From Plantago ovata (taxonomy: Eukaryota; Streptophyta; Magnoliopsida; Lamiales; Plantaginaceae): DNA of 64,000 nucleotides. The stretch is from positions 72,328,496 to 72,392,495 of the forward strand of contig CM051457.1 of NCBI GenBank assembly GCA_028274465.1, given 5' to 3'. Positions 1 to 11,661 of this stretch are shown one piece after another. The notes under the pieces are model-generated. The model worked only from the letters and a program-made list of their open reading frames with translations. It was not told the origin of the DNA and made no database searches. The position numbers and the translations under genes are program-made. Position 1 is the stretch's first letter, and each line of letters opens with the position of its first letter.

Positions 1-124
1 TTTCTCGACTTTGAGACCTTTGAAGCGAGTTCTCTTGGTTCAGTCATCTTCTCTTCCTTATCCTTAGCTTCCTACACCTCGTATTCGAGTAGCCTTCCAC
101 TTGCATTGTCTCTCTCTTTCCTCA
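1..124. other. Non-repeat flank left of the Athila-like LTR, first copy
   Basis: Pyrimidine-rich sequence with no convincing reading frame, ending in ctca just before the LTR. It matches 6687-6805 with scattered small indels. No gene is visible in it. Confidence 0.5.
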
Positions 125-1367
125 TGATGAACGTGGCAAGGTCAATCAAATAAATTTGTTATTTAGCCAAAGGCAATCCACAACTACAACGAAAACCGTA
201 GTGTAGCAGTAGAATGACTCGAGTGTCGTTCTCTCAGGACTATAACTAGCTTTATCTATTTAACAAGAAAATATAAATCAGCAGACAGATAGCAATAGGG
301 GGTTTCTAGCAGATAATGGAGATTGGTGATAGTATGGTCCTTCTTAACATAAAGGGTCGATAATCATGCATAAATTCCTCGGTCTTGCATAGAGATATTT
401 GAATCAATCTAGTGTCCTGTTGCAAGTATTAAGCACTACGAAGATAATTTGGTCTGACTAGTCAATCACGGTTCTCCTAATGTGTTCCGTAATTATTCAA
501 CACTACGAAGTTAATTGGTCTGATGGTCGACTAGTGTCCAATTGTGCATAATAATCAATACAACATACGGGAATTTAGGTTACAACTGATCAACGAAATA
601 AAGCAATGACACGGAGTATAATGCGCGATATAGCCATTAGCATGATTACCTTCCCTTCGCTAAGAATTCACATACTACCACCAACGATAAGTTTAGCTAC
701 TCATAATATGCATGCCATCAACAGAAATCATAGAAGAAAACATATTGAAAGATAAATAAAATAAGTAGAATAAAACTGTAAGATACAAAGTTACCGAAGG
801 TTGTCAATCTCCGGATGATTGCGGTCCTACGAGCTCCAAACTGCTATGAAAAAGTATCCCCTAAGCTACGGAACTCCCAGGACAGGCCCCGGGAAGTTCC
901 TACCTAAAACTATAGAGAGAGGTGAGAAAGTAGGTCTGGAAAGATATCATTTTCGGAGAGAAAACTGAGCACTATATATAGGCCCCGAATAAACTCTGGG
1001 GCGGTTCGCCCCCCGTCTTTTTCGCGGAATTCCGCGTTTTTCGACGCGGATTTGGATTTCTTCACCTTTTCGGACTCGGTTTCTGACTTCTAGTGGCCTT
1101 CTAACCTCCAGATTCGACCCCTAGACTCCAAATCCTATCCGGAAACCTTCAGATACTCCAAATAGGCTTCTGGAACACCAATTCCTTGTCAACTTCAATA
1201 TAATTGCCCAGAAATCCCCGAATTTCAACCAAACCTGTAAAATAAAATCTAAAGGGAAACGTGACACTATTCTAATAAAATGTACTAAAATATAGCTAAA
1301 TTAACATAGAGGATAGCTAAAATAGGTGAAAAAGACTCGAATAAAAGTGTAAAATACACATTCATCA
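125..1367 (-). repeat. Athila-like 3' LTR, first copy
   Basis: The LTR begins TGATGAACG and ends ATTCATCA on the plus strand, so its reverse complement starts TGATGAATG. It is about 1243 bp, close to the 1264 bp of the LTR at 14916. It holds one GGGGCG-N3-CGCCCC palindrome near 998-1013, next to a TATA run at about 972-980. The right neighbour aactccccaaaccg is the reverse complement of the polypurine tract, so this is the 3' LTR of a minus-strand element. Confidence 0.9.
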
Positions 1368-2858
1368 AACTCCCCAAACCGAACCTTTGCTTGTCCTCAA
1401 GCAACTAAGCTAGACTCTAATACAAAAAACATGCAAGACACAAAATGAAGTTTCATGCCAAATAAAATGAACTAATCTACTGAATCTACCAAAAAACATA
1501 TGAACAAAAACCATATAAATCAAAGCATGAATATAGGTTGAAGAATACCTCGATTGACTTATACACATCCACATAAACACTTATGTCAAGACAAGATAGT
1601 CTCTCGTAACATTCTCTACCTGGACCTAGTCAGTGACGACGTAATGATGCATGCTAAGATACGAATGGTTGCCCCGTGCCTATGAAACTGAGGACTTACT
1701 GCTGTTCCACCATGTTAAGACTTTTTCTCAAAAGAGGTCGAACCAGTACTGGCTCTCATCAATCGAAGGAGGGTTCCCTATAAAAGATAATACTCCCCTA
1801 TTCTACCCATCTCTCAAGTAAAGTCTTAAGCTATTCACCACTTCCTGAATGGCAGGACGAGGGTGGTCTAGAACAGATGACACTTAAGACAAAAAATAGA
1901 AAAACACGATTACGAACATTACAAAAATGGAAAAGACTCAAACTTTGCTAAACTGCTATTTGGCTTTCTGTTTTGGACCCTTCTTTGCTTTTTTGGGGTC
2001 TTTTCTTTTTTTCTTTTTTTCCTTCCAGATTCTTTTTTCTTTTCTCTTTTTTTTTTCTGGAATTTTTCTTTTTCTTTTTTTTCGATTTTTTTTTTAGCTA
2101 GCAGTAGCATAACAAAGAGAGAAATTAAAAGACTCACACGACTTCCCCAAACCTATTCGAAAGAATAGGTTGGAGTACAAAATTCACGGAAAAAGAAAAA
2201 TAAACTCACGATACGAAAATGAAAAACAGAATCAAGTCTATGATGGTGTAACCCCCTCCCCAAACCTATTCGGAAGAATAGGTTATAACAAAGGATCACA
2301 CAACCTCACACTCCCTCCTTCCTAGGCATTTAGCAATCTCAAAGCATGGTGAAGACTTGTTGCCTCTTAGGTACATAATTACTCGGGAAAACAACCATAA
2401 GATCCTAACATGCATCATCCTGTTATAAAGGCCTTCGTGAACCGCAGTAGAGAAAACACCACTAAGTGATGTCGAGACTACCTAGCTCAACTAAGTGCAA
2501 TACATAAATGTGACAAGCCAAGCGAGAAAACCTCAAACAAATTCATAGAGATGAAGCATACGATTAATGGCATAGCTAATTGATCTACCCAATAAAAAGG
2601 TTCAAAAAATTCAGCAATAAACTCCATATAAAACATGCAAGACTATCCTAGGAAAGCAGTAAACGTGCAAATGCAAAAACATTCACGAGTTTTTCATAAG
2701 CAAGATAAGTATAAGGATAACCAGCGATAACCTCCTCCCTAAACCTGAACGTCGTCGCTCGTCCCGAACGTCGAAAGTGGATCCAAGGTGGGAGCCAATG
2801 CTTGTATAAGTTACCTATAATACTCAATCAAACTCGTGAGAAAACAAAACAAAACACA
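1368..2858 (-). other. Athila-like 3' non-coding region, first copy
   Basis: Sits between the polypurine tract and the integrase end. It contains a long A/G tract on the element's sense strand (about 1975-2095), two hairpins with arms AACCTATTC/GAATAGGTT at about 2150-2171 and 2263-2284, and a purine block near 2735. No protein-coding frame is convincing; the lysine-rich frame across the A/G tract only reflects its composition. Confidence 0.75.
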
Positions 2859-3860
2859 CTAACCTTCAGTGGAGGCGGTATGGGTAAGCTCAAGGTGATC
2901 AACCTCCCTTTCATCACTAGATATCTCGAAGTATGGCTTCACGCGCTGGCCATTTACCTTGAAGGTATTGCCCGTCTTTGGATCGAAGAGTTTAACAGCT
3001 CCATGGGGAGCAACTTCGATAATTTCGTACGGTCCATCCCAACGAGTACGGAGCTTCCCAGGAAATAGTCGAAGGCGAGAATTAAATACGAAAGCTTTTT
3101 GTCCAGGAATCAATTCCTTACGTACTATACCACGATCATGATACTTCTTAGTACATTCCTTGTAAATCTTGGCATTTTCATAAGCACCTAGTCGTAATTC
3201 ATCAAGCTCATCTAGTTGCAACAATCGTTCCTCGCCAGCTTTTCCCATATCAAGGTTGAGTGCTTTAATGGCCCAATATGCCTTGTGTTCTAGTTCTACG
3301 GGAAGATGACATGCCTTCCCATACACAAGTCTGTACAGAGTGGTCCCGATCACAGTCTTGTAGCTAGTCCTGTATGCCCAAAGTGCATCATTCAATTTTC
3401 CTGCCCAATCCTTCCTACTAGGCTTCACTACTCGCTCCAGGATCTTCTTGATTTGACGGTTGCTGACATTGACTTGCCCCGATGTCTGTGGGTGATAAGG
3501 TGTAGAGACACTATGGTGGACACTGTATCTCTTAAGAAGGGAGGCAAACGTTCTATTGACGAAGTGTGACCCTCCATCGCTGATGATTGTCCTAGGGCAC
3601 CCAAATCTCGAGAATATGACTTCCTTCAAGAACTTCATAACTACTGCGCCGTCATTTGTTTTTGTAGGAATTGCCTCTACCCATTTAGTCACGTAGTCCA
3701 CTACAACAAGAATGTATTCATAGCCTCCACTGTTTGGAAATGGTCCCATAAAATCAATGCCCCATACATCGAAAGGTTCTACCACTAGATTCCCTTGAAG
3801 GGGCATTTCATCTTTCTTGCCGATACCACCACCTCGTTGACACGGGTCACAATTCTTCAC
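2859..3860 (-). pseudogene. Athila-like integrase, first copy
   Basis: A 333-codon frame encodes most of a Ty3/gypsy integrase, identical to the frame at 9519-10520. It starts in the CX2C half of the zinc-binding domain (NCDPC). The core follows, with DFMGPF and SDGGSHF carrying the first two catalytic aspartates, then the C-terminal region with the Athila-type stretch [12 protein letters not shown]. Where the catalytic glutamate should be (GQVEVSN in element C), this copy reads GQVNVSN. Stops upstream separate it from RNase H. It is the same gene as in the second copy if the duplication is an assembly artefact. Confidence 0.85.
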
Positions 3861-4012
3861 AAAACTTCGCGCATCTTTGTATATTGTTGGCCAGAAAAAT
3901 CCTGCCTACAGTACCTTGCGTGCTGTCTTTAATCCACTGTAGTGCCCCCCACAGTTAAGCTCATGGCAATGACTCAGTACAGTTTACTGCTCTTCTTGTG
4001 GCACGCATCTCC

Positions 4013-6462
4013 TTAGAATCCATCAGCTCCTTCCTTGAATAGATGCGGATCATCCCATATGTAAGTCCTGCATTGCTTAGCAAGAGCTCTCTTGTCCGAG
4101 GCTGAAAAGTTAGTGGGGCAAATATTCATAGCCAAATAGTTTACAATATCCGCATACCATGGCTCTTCATTAGCCTTCATTAGGTGCTCATCGGGGAGGT
4201 CTTCATTGATGGGTATCGGATCAATAGGAATATTAGGTATTCTAGATAAATGATCTGCTACTAAATTCTCCCTACCAGCTCTATCTACTATGGTCAAATC
4301 AAAGTCTTGCAGCAAAAGGACCCAACGGATTAATCTAGGCTTAGAATCTGCTTGCAGGCTATCAAGTGCTCAAAGCATCATGATCAGTAAGCATGATCAG
4401 TATGGACATTCACAAGATGTCCAATTAAATAAGACCTAAACTGTTTGTAAAGCAAAGAAACAGCTAAAAATTCCTTTTCAGTAGTTGTATAATTAACCTG
4501 CGCGGAGTCTAGAGTCTTACTAACATAATAAATCACACGATACTGCTATCAACTTTTTTGGCATAAAACAGCACCCATAGCAAATTCGAAGCATCACACA
4601 TAATTTCGAAAGGAAGATTCCAGTCAGGCGGCACAACAATGGGAGCAGAAACAAGCTTTTCTTAAGGGGTATAAAAGCAATAAGCATTCATTGGAAGAAA
4701 TGGAAAACCACATCTTTAGCAAGACGCTACTTGAGCGGTGTTAGCAATGTTCGAAAAACTCTTTAATAAACCTCCTTATGAAAAACCTACATGGCAAGGA
4801 AAAGATTGCCAATTCTTTCACGCAGGGTAGGTGGGGGAAGTTTTTCGATGATTTCTTTTTCGCCTTCTTGTCTACCTCAATACCTCTTTCAGAAACTACA
4901 TGTCCTAGAACAAGGCTCCCTAACATTATATTGACCTTCTCCCAGCTTACGGTCCCCCACGTTTATTCAATTGCACTTTCACAAACTAGATCTAATCTTT
5001 GCAAGCACTCATCAAATGATCACCAAAAAGGGAAAAATCATCATGAAAATTAACAAATTTTAGCTACCATGTCAGAGAAAACAGAAAGCATGCACCTTGA
5101 AAAGTGGCGGGAGCATTGCATAGTCCAAAATGGCTCCTCCATAGGCAAAATGTTCCGAATGGCACGTGCTCGTCTTCCTGCTCCTCCGGTGCAAAATCGG
5201 AATCTGGGTAGAAACCTATAAACCATCAAGAAAACAATAGAACTTCCGCCCCGCAAGGCGGTTTAGCTATGTATCCTAAATGGTAAAGGGAAGTGGTCTT
5301 TTTTAGTGACGGCATTTAATCTTCTGTAGTCAATGCTCCGCCATCCCAGTGTCTTCCTAACTGGTTACCAATTCTCCCTTCTCCATTCTCTCCACCGTGA
5401 CTCCTGATTTCTAGGCAATACATGTACCGGGCTCACCCATCGACTATTGGAATGGGATAATCATATCAGCTCTAACAACTTAATCCACTTCCTTCTTTAC
5501 GACCCTCTTGCCATCCTGGATTTATCCTTCGCTGAGGTTGCCTAACAGGTTTAGCATTTGTTCTAGAGTGATTGTGCACGCATCTTGTAGGGCTAATCCT
5601 TTGATATCGTTGATCCCCTTCCTAGAGCTGCGGATTTTCCTTCAATACTTCAATCATCTTACTTTCTTCATGTCGGAGAGATGTGAGGAGACAATCACAG
5701 GCTTTTTCTGATTTTCTCCATTAATATCACTAATTGAGGTGCGTAGGGAAGCGGCGTTTTTAATTCTAAGCTAGGTTCTTCAGGAAACCCATTTTCTTCT
5801 TCTTCTTCATCCAACGGTTCAAGTACCTCTTCTCCTGCGGGTAATTTCTGGGGTGCCTATCCATTATTTCCACTAGTTCCCTTGCTTCTTGGTCATGTAG
5901 CACGTCTCGCTTGCATTGTTAGGCTCCTCCAAGTGGTTCGCGGTTCGCCATTGGCTATGATGAAATTCGGGAATTGCGGATTCGTACCAATCGACAAATT
6001 TTAACCTCCTCCGAACTTCCTTATCTCTTACGCTACATCCTAGCAAACTCAATCTTTTCGCCCATTACCTCCATAGTTATTTTCTTGCCTTAAGTTCAAG
6101 GCATTGTGTTGGTAGTTGAATGATGGTATCCCCCAGCTAGTACTACGTGCTAACGGATTTTCTGCTCTTTCCCCTCGTCCGCGGATTCATTACACAAAAT
6201 CTGCTCGGGATTATCAATTTGTCCACTTTCACAAGGATTTGTCCCTCTTATCACGACTGGCCTTTCACACTTTGGTCTGCCATATGGACCACCATATCAG
6301 GTTGGTGTCAATTCTCCGAGTTCCAGGGCCTTGTATATCGATAGGCATTACGTTATGCTAGCTCCTAAGTCAGCCTTGCCGCGTGGTGGTTCGTCCCTTC
6401 CCTAAGGCTATGTCGATGATGAAGCTTGCCAGGATCCTTTTCTTCATGGGCATCCGGCAATC
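4013..6462 (-). pseudogene. Athila-like protease-RT-RNase H region, indel-ridden first copy
   Basis: A clean 100-codon frame (4013-4315) covers the RNase H to integrase linker (for example [14 protein letters not shown]). From 4316 to the N run only scraps of the frame survive, although the DNA follows 10975-13130 closely. Recognisable pieces include the RNase H start near 4741-4926, the RT zone near 5050-5256, and protease sequence near 6116-6440. The damage is mostly one-base indels, unlike the substitutions that separate real element copies here. I read it as an uncorrected contig end rather than biological decay. Confidence 0.7.
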
Positions 6463-6562
6463 NNNNNNNNNNNNNNNNNNNNNNNNNNNNNNNNNNNNNN
6501 NNNNNNNNNNNNNNNNNNNNNNNNNNNNNNNNNNNNNNNNNNNNNNNNNNNNNNNNNNNNNN
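6463..6562. other. Assembly gap of 100 N
   Basis: Exactly 100 undetermined bases, the usual placeholder for a gap of unknown size. The sequence on its left corresponds to about 13130 of the second copy, inside the protease. Confidence 0.98.
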
Positions 6563-6805
6563 TCATCGTCGTCGGAAGCTCGCTTACTTGTCCGTTTGCA
6601 AACGGGCTCGGGACAGTTGCCAAATTGTGGTCGCCGACCTAGATCAGAGGCTGTCGGATTTGGATTAGATTGATTTTTTCATGTTTTTCTCGACTTTGAG
6701 ACCTTTGAAGCGAGTTCTCTTGGTTCATCATCTTTCTTCCTTATCCTTAGCTCCTACCCTCGTATTCGAGTAGCCTTCACTTGCAATTGTCTCTCTCTTT
6801 CCTCA
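6563..6805. other. Non-repeat flank left of element B
   Basis: About 240 bp that match none of the retroelements here except the duplicate at 1-124. It contains a perfect 14-bp palindrome CCGTTTGCAAACGG at 6592-6605 and ends in cctca, the possible left target-site duplication of B. A short frame to about 6668 has no recognisable protein. I cannot say whether it is host DNA or an older element. Confidence 0.5.
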
Positions 6806-8026
6806 TGATGAACGTGGCAAGGTCAATCAAATAATTTGTTATTTAGCCAAAGGCAATCCACAACTACAACGAAACCGTAGTGTAGCAGTAGAATGACTCG
6901 AGTGTCGTTTCTCTCAGGACTATAACTAGCTTTATCTATTTAACAAGAAAATATAAAACAGCAGACAGATAGCAATAGGGGGTTTCTAGCAGATAATGGA
7001 GATTGGTGATAGTATGGTCCTTCTTAACATAATGGGTCGATAATCATGCATAAATTCCTCGGTCTTGCATAGAGATCTTTGAATCAATCTAGTGTCCTGT
7101 TGCAAGTATTAAGCACTACGAAGATAATTGGTCTGACTGTCAATCACGGTTGTCCTAATGTGTTCCGTAATTATTCAACACTACGAAGATAATTGGTCTG
7201 ATGGTCGACTAGTGTCCAATTGTGCATAATAATCAATACAACATACGAGAATTTGGTTACAACTGATCAACGAAAGAAGCAATGACACGGAGTATATGCG
7301 CGATATAGCCATTAGCATGATTATCTTCCCTCGCTAAGAATTCACATACTACCACCAACGATAAGTTTAGCTACTCATAATATGCATGCATCAACAGAAA
7401 TCATAGAAGAAAACATATTGAAAGATAAATAAAATAAGTAGAATAAAACTGTAAGATACAAGTTACCGAAGGTTGTCAATCTCCGATGATTGCGTCCTAC
7501 GAGCTCCAAACTGCTATGAAAAAGTATCCCCTAAGCTACGGAACTCCCAGGACAGGCCCCGGGAAGTTCCTACCTAAAACTATAGAGAGAGGTGAGAAAG
7601 TAGGTCTGGAAAGATATCATTTTCGGAGAGAAAACTGAGCATATATATAGGCCCCGATAACTCTGGGCGGTTCGCCCCCGTCTTTTTCGCGGAATTCCGC
7701 GTTTTTCGACGCGGATTTGGATTTCTTCACCTTTTCGCTCGGTTTCTGACTTCTAGTGGCCTTCTAACCTCCAGATTCGACCCTAGACTCCAAATCCTAT
7801 CCGGAAACCTTCAGATACTCCAAATAGGCTTCTGGAACACCAATTCCTTGTCAACTTCAATATAATTGCCCGGAAATCCCGAATTTCAACCAAACCTGTA
7901 AAATAAAATCTAAGGGAACGTGACACTATTCTAATAAAATGTACTAAAATATAGCTAAATTAACATAGAGGATAGCTAAAATAGGTGAAAAAGACTCGAA
8001 TGAAAGTGTAAAATACACATTCATCA
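6806..8026 (-). repeat. 3' LTR of element B
   Basis: Runs from TGATGAACG to ATTCATCA on the plus strand, 1221 bp. It is shorter than its partner (1264 bp) because of many one-base losses in short homopolymers, plus loss of one palindrome unit: a single gggcggttcgcccc at about 7665-7679, against two in the partner. The TATA run lies at about 7641-7650. Position beside the gap suggests part of this divergence is base-calling error. Confidence 0.9.
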
Positions 8027-8040
8027 AACTCCCCAAACCG
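8027..8040 (-). promoter_or_regulatory. Polypurine tract of element B
   Basis: On the element strand it reads CGGTTTGGGGAGTT directly before the 3' LTR, the expected place for second-strand priming. The same sequence precedes the 3' LTRs of C and D and lies beside the LTR at 14916-16179. Confidence 0.85.
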
Positions 8041-9518
8041 AACCTTTGCTTGTCCTCAAGCAACTAAGCTAGACTCTAATACAAAAAACATGCAAGACAC
8101 AAAATGAAGTTTCATGCCAAATAAAATGAACTAATCTACTGAATCTACCAAAAAACATATGAACAAAAACCATATAAATCAAAGCATGAATATAGGTTGA
8201 AGAATACCTCGATTGACTTATACACATCCACATAAACACTTATGTCAAGACAAGATAGTCTCTCGTAACATTCTCTACCTGGACCTAGTCAGTGACGACG
8301 TAATGATGCATGCTAAGATACGAATGGTTGCCCCGTGCCTATGAAACTGAGGACTTACTGCTGTTCCACCATGTTAAGACTTTTTCTCAAAAGAGGTCGA
8401 ACCAGTACTGGCTCTCATCAATCGAAGGAGGGTTCCCTATAAAAGATAATACTCCCCTATTCTACCCATCTCTCAAGTAAAGTCTTAAGCTATTCACCAC
8501 TTCCTGAATGGCAGGACGAGGGTGGTCTAGAACAGATGACACTTAAGACAAAAAATAGAAAAAACACGATTACGAACATTACAAAAATGGAAAAGACTCA
8601 AACTTTGCTAAACTGCTATTTGGCTTTCTGTTTTGGACCCTTCTTTGCTTTTTTGGGGTCTTTTCTTTTTTTCTTTTTTTCCTTCCAGATTCTTTTTCTT
8701 TTCTCTTTTTTTTTTCTGGAATTTTTCTTTTTCTTTTTTTTCGATTTTTTTTTTAGCTAGCAGTAGCATAACAAAGAGAGAAATTAAAGACTCACACGAC
8801 TTCCCCAAACCTATTCGAAAGAATAGGTTGGAGTACAAAATTCACGGAAAAAGAAAAATAAACTCACGATACGAAAATGAAAAACAGAATCAAGTCTATG
8901 ATGGTGTAACCCCCTCCCCAAACCTATTCGGAAGAATAGGTTATAAACAAAGGATCACACAACCTCACACTCCCTCCTTCCTAGGCATTTAGCAATCTCA
9001 AAGCATGGTGAAGACTTGTTGCCTCTTAGGTACATAATTACTCGGGAAAACAACCATAAGATCCTAACATGCATCATCCTGTTATAAAGGCCTTCGTGAA
9101 CCGCAGTAGAGAAAACACCACTAAGTGATGTCGAGACTACCTAGCTCAACTAAGTGCAATACATAAATGTGACAAGCCAAGCGAGAAAAACCTCAAACAA
9201 ATTCATAGAGATGAAGCATACGATTAATGGCATAGCTAATTGATCTACCCAATAAAAAGGTTCAAAAAATTCAGCAATAAACTCCATATAAAACATGCAA
9301 GACTATCCTAGGAAAGCAGTAAACGTGCAAATGCAAAAACATTCACGAGTTTTTCATAAGCAAGATAAGTATAAGGATAACCAGCGATAACCTCCTCCCT
9401 AAACCTGAACGTCGTCGCTCGTCCCGAACGTCGAAAGTGGATCCAAGGTGGGAGCCAATGCTTGTATAAGTTACCTATAATACTCAATCAAACTCGTGAG
9501 AAAACAAAACAAAACACA
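8041..9518 (-). other. 3' non-coding region of element B
   Basis: About 1.5 kb between integrase and the polypurine tract with no convincing gene. On the element strand it carries an A/G-rich tract (about 8640-8755) and purine blocks of the form GGTTTGGGGAGG. It also holds the hairpin pair listed separately. Elements C and D keep the same order of these parts. Athila relatives often place an envelope-like ORF here, and B has none. Confidence 0.75.
8808..8942 (-). repeat. Pair of AACCTATTC/GAATAGGTT hairpins next to PPT-like blocks
   Basis: Two perfect 9-bp inverted repeats with 4-nt loops lie at 8808-8829 and 8921-8942, 113 bp apart. On the element strand each runs straight into TTTGGGGA(A/G), a near copy of the true polypurine tract. 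The pair is kept at the same spacing in D (47716-47737, 47830-47851) and C (60204-60225, 60319-60340). Function unknown. Confidence 0.85.
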
Positions 9519-10641
9519 CTAACCTTCAGTGGAGGCGGTATGGGTAAGCTCAAGGTGATCAACCTCCCTTTCATCACTAGATATCTCGAAGTATGGCTTC
9601 ACGCGCTGGCCATTTACCTTGAAGGTATTGCCCGTCTTTGGATCGAAGAGTTTAACAGCTCCATGGGGAGCAACTTCGATAATTTCGTACGGTCCATCCC
9701 AACGAGTACGGAGCTTCCCAGGAAATAGTCGAAGGCGAGAATTAAATACGAAAGCTTTTTGTCCAGGAATCAATTCCTTACGTACTATACCACGATCATG
9801 ATACTTCTTAGTACATTCCTTGTAAATCTTGGCATTTTCATAAGCACCTAGTCGTAATTCATCAAGCTCATCTAGTTGCAACAATCGTTCCTCGCCAGCT
9901 TTTCCCATATCAAGGTTGAGTGCTTTAATGGCCCAATATGCCTTGTGTTCTAGTTCTACGGGAAGATGACATGCCTTCCCATACACAAGTCTGTACAGAG
10001 TGGTCCCGATCACAGTCTTGTAGCTAGTCCTGTATGCCCAAAGTGCATCATTCAATTTTCCTGCCCAATCCTTCCTACTAGGCTTCACTACTCGCTCCAG
10101 GATCTTCTTGATTTGACGGTTGCTGACATTGACTTGCCCCGATGTCTGTGGGTGATAAGGTGTAGAGACACTATGGTGGACACTGTATCTCTTAAGAAGG
10201 GAGGCAAACGTTCTATTGACGAAGTGTGACCCTCCATCGCTGATGATTGTCCTAGGGCACCCAAATCTCGAGAATATGACTTCCTTCAAGAACTTCATAA
10301 CTACTGCGCCGTCATTTGTTTTTGTAGGAATTGCCTCTACCCATTTAGTCACGTAGTCCACTACAACAAGAATGTATTCATAGCCTCCACTGTTTGGAAA
10401 TGGTCCCATAAAATCAATGCCCCATACATCGAAAGGTTCTACCACTAGATTCCCTTGAAGGGGCATTTCATCTTTCTTGCCGATACCACCACCTCGTTGA
10501 CACGGGTCACAATTCTTCACAAAACTTCGCGCATCTTTGTATATTGTTGGCCAGAAAAATCCTGCCTACAGTACCTTGCGTGCTGTCTTTAATCCACTGT
10601 AGTGCCCCCCACAGTTAAGCTCATGGCAATGACTCAGTACA
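9519..10641 (-). pseudogene. Integrase of element B
   Basis: Intact for 333 codons (9519-10520). It has the CX2C of the zinc finger (NCDPC), the core with DFMGPF and SDGGSHF, and a C-terminal domain ending near the word [12 protein letters not shown]. The upstream HHCC half ([11 protein letters not shown]) is readable to 10641 but cut off by two stops, a TAA after QEEQ and a TAG after KVL. The catalytic glutamate is replaced: GQVNVSN here against GQVEVSN in C. Even with the stops ignored, this integrase should not catalyse strand transfer. Confidence 0.88.
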
Positions 10642-10643
10642 GT

Positions 10644-11661
10644 TTACTGCTCTTCTTGTGGCACGCATCTCCTTAGAATCCCATCAGCTCCTTCCTTGAA
10701 TAGATGCGGATCATCCCATATGTAAGTCCTGCATTGCTTAGCAAGAGCTCTCTTGTCCGAGGCTGAAAAGTTAGTGGGGCAAATATTCATAGCCAAATAG
10801 TTTACAATATCCGCATACCATGGCTCTTCATTAGCCTTCATTAGGTGCTCATCGGGGAGGTCTTCATTGATGGGTATCGGATCAATAGGAATATTAGGTA
10901 TTCTAGATAAATGATCTGCTACTAAATTCTCCCTACCAGCTCTATCTACTATGGTCAAATCAAAGTCTTGCAGCAAAAGGACCCAACGGATTAATCTAGG
11001 CTTAGAATCTTGCTTAGCTATCAAGTGTCTCAAAGCATCATGATCAGTAAGCATGATCAGTATGGACATTCACAAGATGTCCAATTAAATAAGACCTAAA
11101 CTTTTGTAAAGCAAAGACAACAGCTAAAAATTCCTTTTCAGTAGTTGTATAATTGACCTGCGCGGAGTCTAGAGTCTTACTAACATAATAAATCACACGA
11201 TACTGCTTATCAACTTTTTGGCATAAAACAGCACCCATAGCAAAATTCGAAGCATCACACATAATTTCGAAAGGAAGATTCCAGTCAGGCGGCACAACAA
11301 TGGGAGCAGAAACAAGCTTTTCTTTAAGGGTATTAAAAGCAACTAAGCATTCATTGGAGAAATGGAAAACCACATCTTTAGCAAGCAAGCTACTTAGAGG
11401 TTTAGCAATTTTCGAAAAATCTTTAATAAACCTCCTATGAAAACCTACATGGCCAAGAAAAGATTGCAATTCTTTCACGCAGGTAGGTGGGGGAAGTTTT
11501 TCGATGATTTCTATCTTAGCCTTGTCTACCTCAATACCTCTTTCAGAAACTACATGTCCTAGAACAATGCCTCCTCTAACCATATAATGACTCTTCTCCC
11601 AGCTTAAGGTCAAGTTGCATTCAATGCACCTTTTCAAACTAGATCTAATCTTTGCAAGCAC
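10644..11661 (-). pseudogene. RNase H region of element B
   Basis: Two overlapping frames, 11044-11661 and 10644-11069, encode the end of RT, RNase H and the linker to integrase. Visible parts include ECNLTLSWEKSHYMV of the RT thumb, FEIMCDASNFAMGAVL, where the first RNase H aspartate lies, [17 protein letters not shown], and [11 protein letters not shown] frameshift near 11640 separates it from the RT frame and another near 11050 splits the region. In C the same protein reads through these places apart from the insertion, so the original was one polyprotein. Confidence 0.88.

Larger units (their letters stand above)
1..6462. other. Duplicate copy of 6687-13133, probably an unmerged contig overlap
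   Basis: This stretch repeats 6687-13133 in the same order: flank, LTR, 3' non-coding region, integrase, RNase H, RT and protease. Positions 1368-4314 are almost base-identical to 8027-10974 (offset about 6660). From about 4316 to the N run the copy differs mainly by one-base gains and losses. The other copy is instead worst in its first 1.4 kb, next to the gap. Each copy is therefore poorest where it touches the N run, as expected of unpolished contig ends. The non-repeat flank is duplicated too, so this is not simple LTR recombination. A true recent segmental duplication remains possible. Confidence 0.8.

Noticed and set aside
1919..2137. Lysine-rich small proteins across the A/G tract, also at 8608-8838, 16739-16951, 47821-48126 and 60310-60558
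   Set aside because: The frames follow a purine tract with homopolymer length changes between copies; the words KK and EK are what A/G DNA encodes. No codon-level constraint is visible.
6563..6668. End of a host gene beside the gap
   Set aside because: The short frame shows no domain, and neither a splice site nor a polyadenylation context is clear.
9462..9728. Plus-strand frames opposite the integrase and RT of B (also 2802-3068 and 12751-13209)
   Set aside because: Antisense shadows of the minus-strand polyprotein with no recognisable domain.
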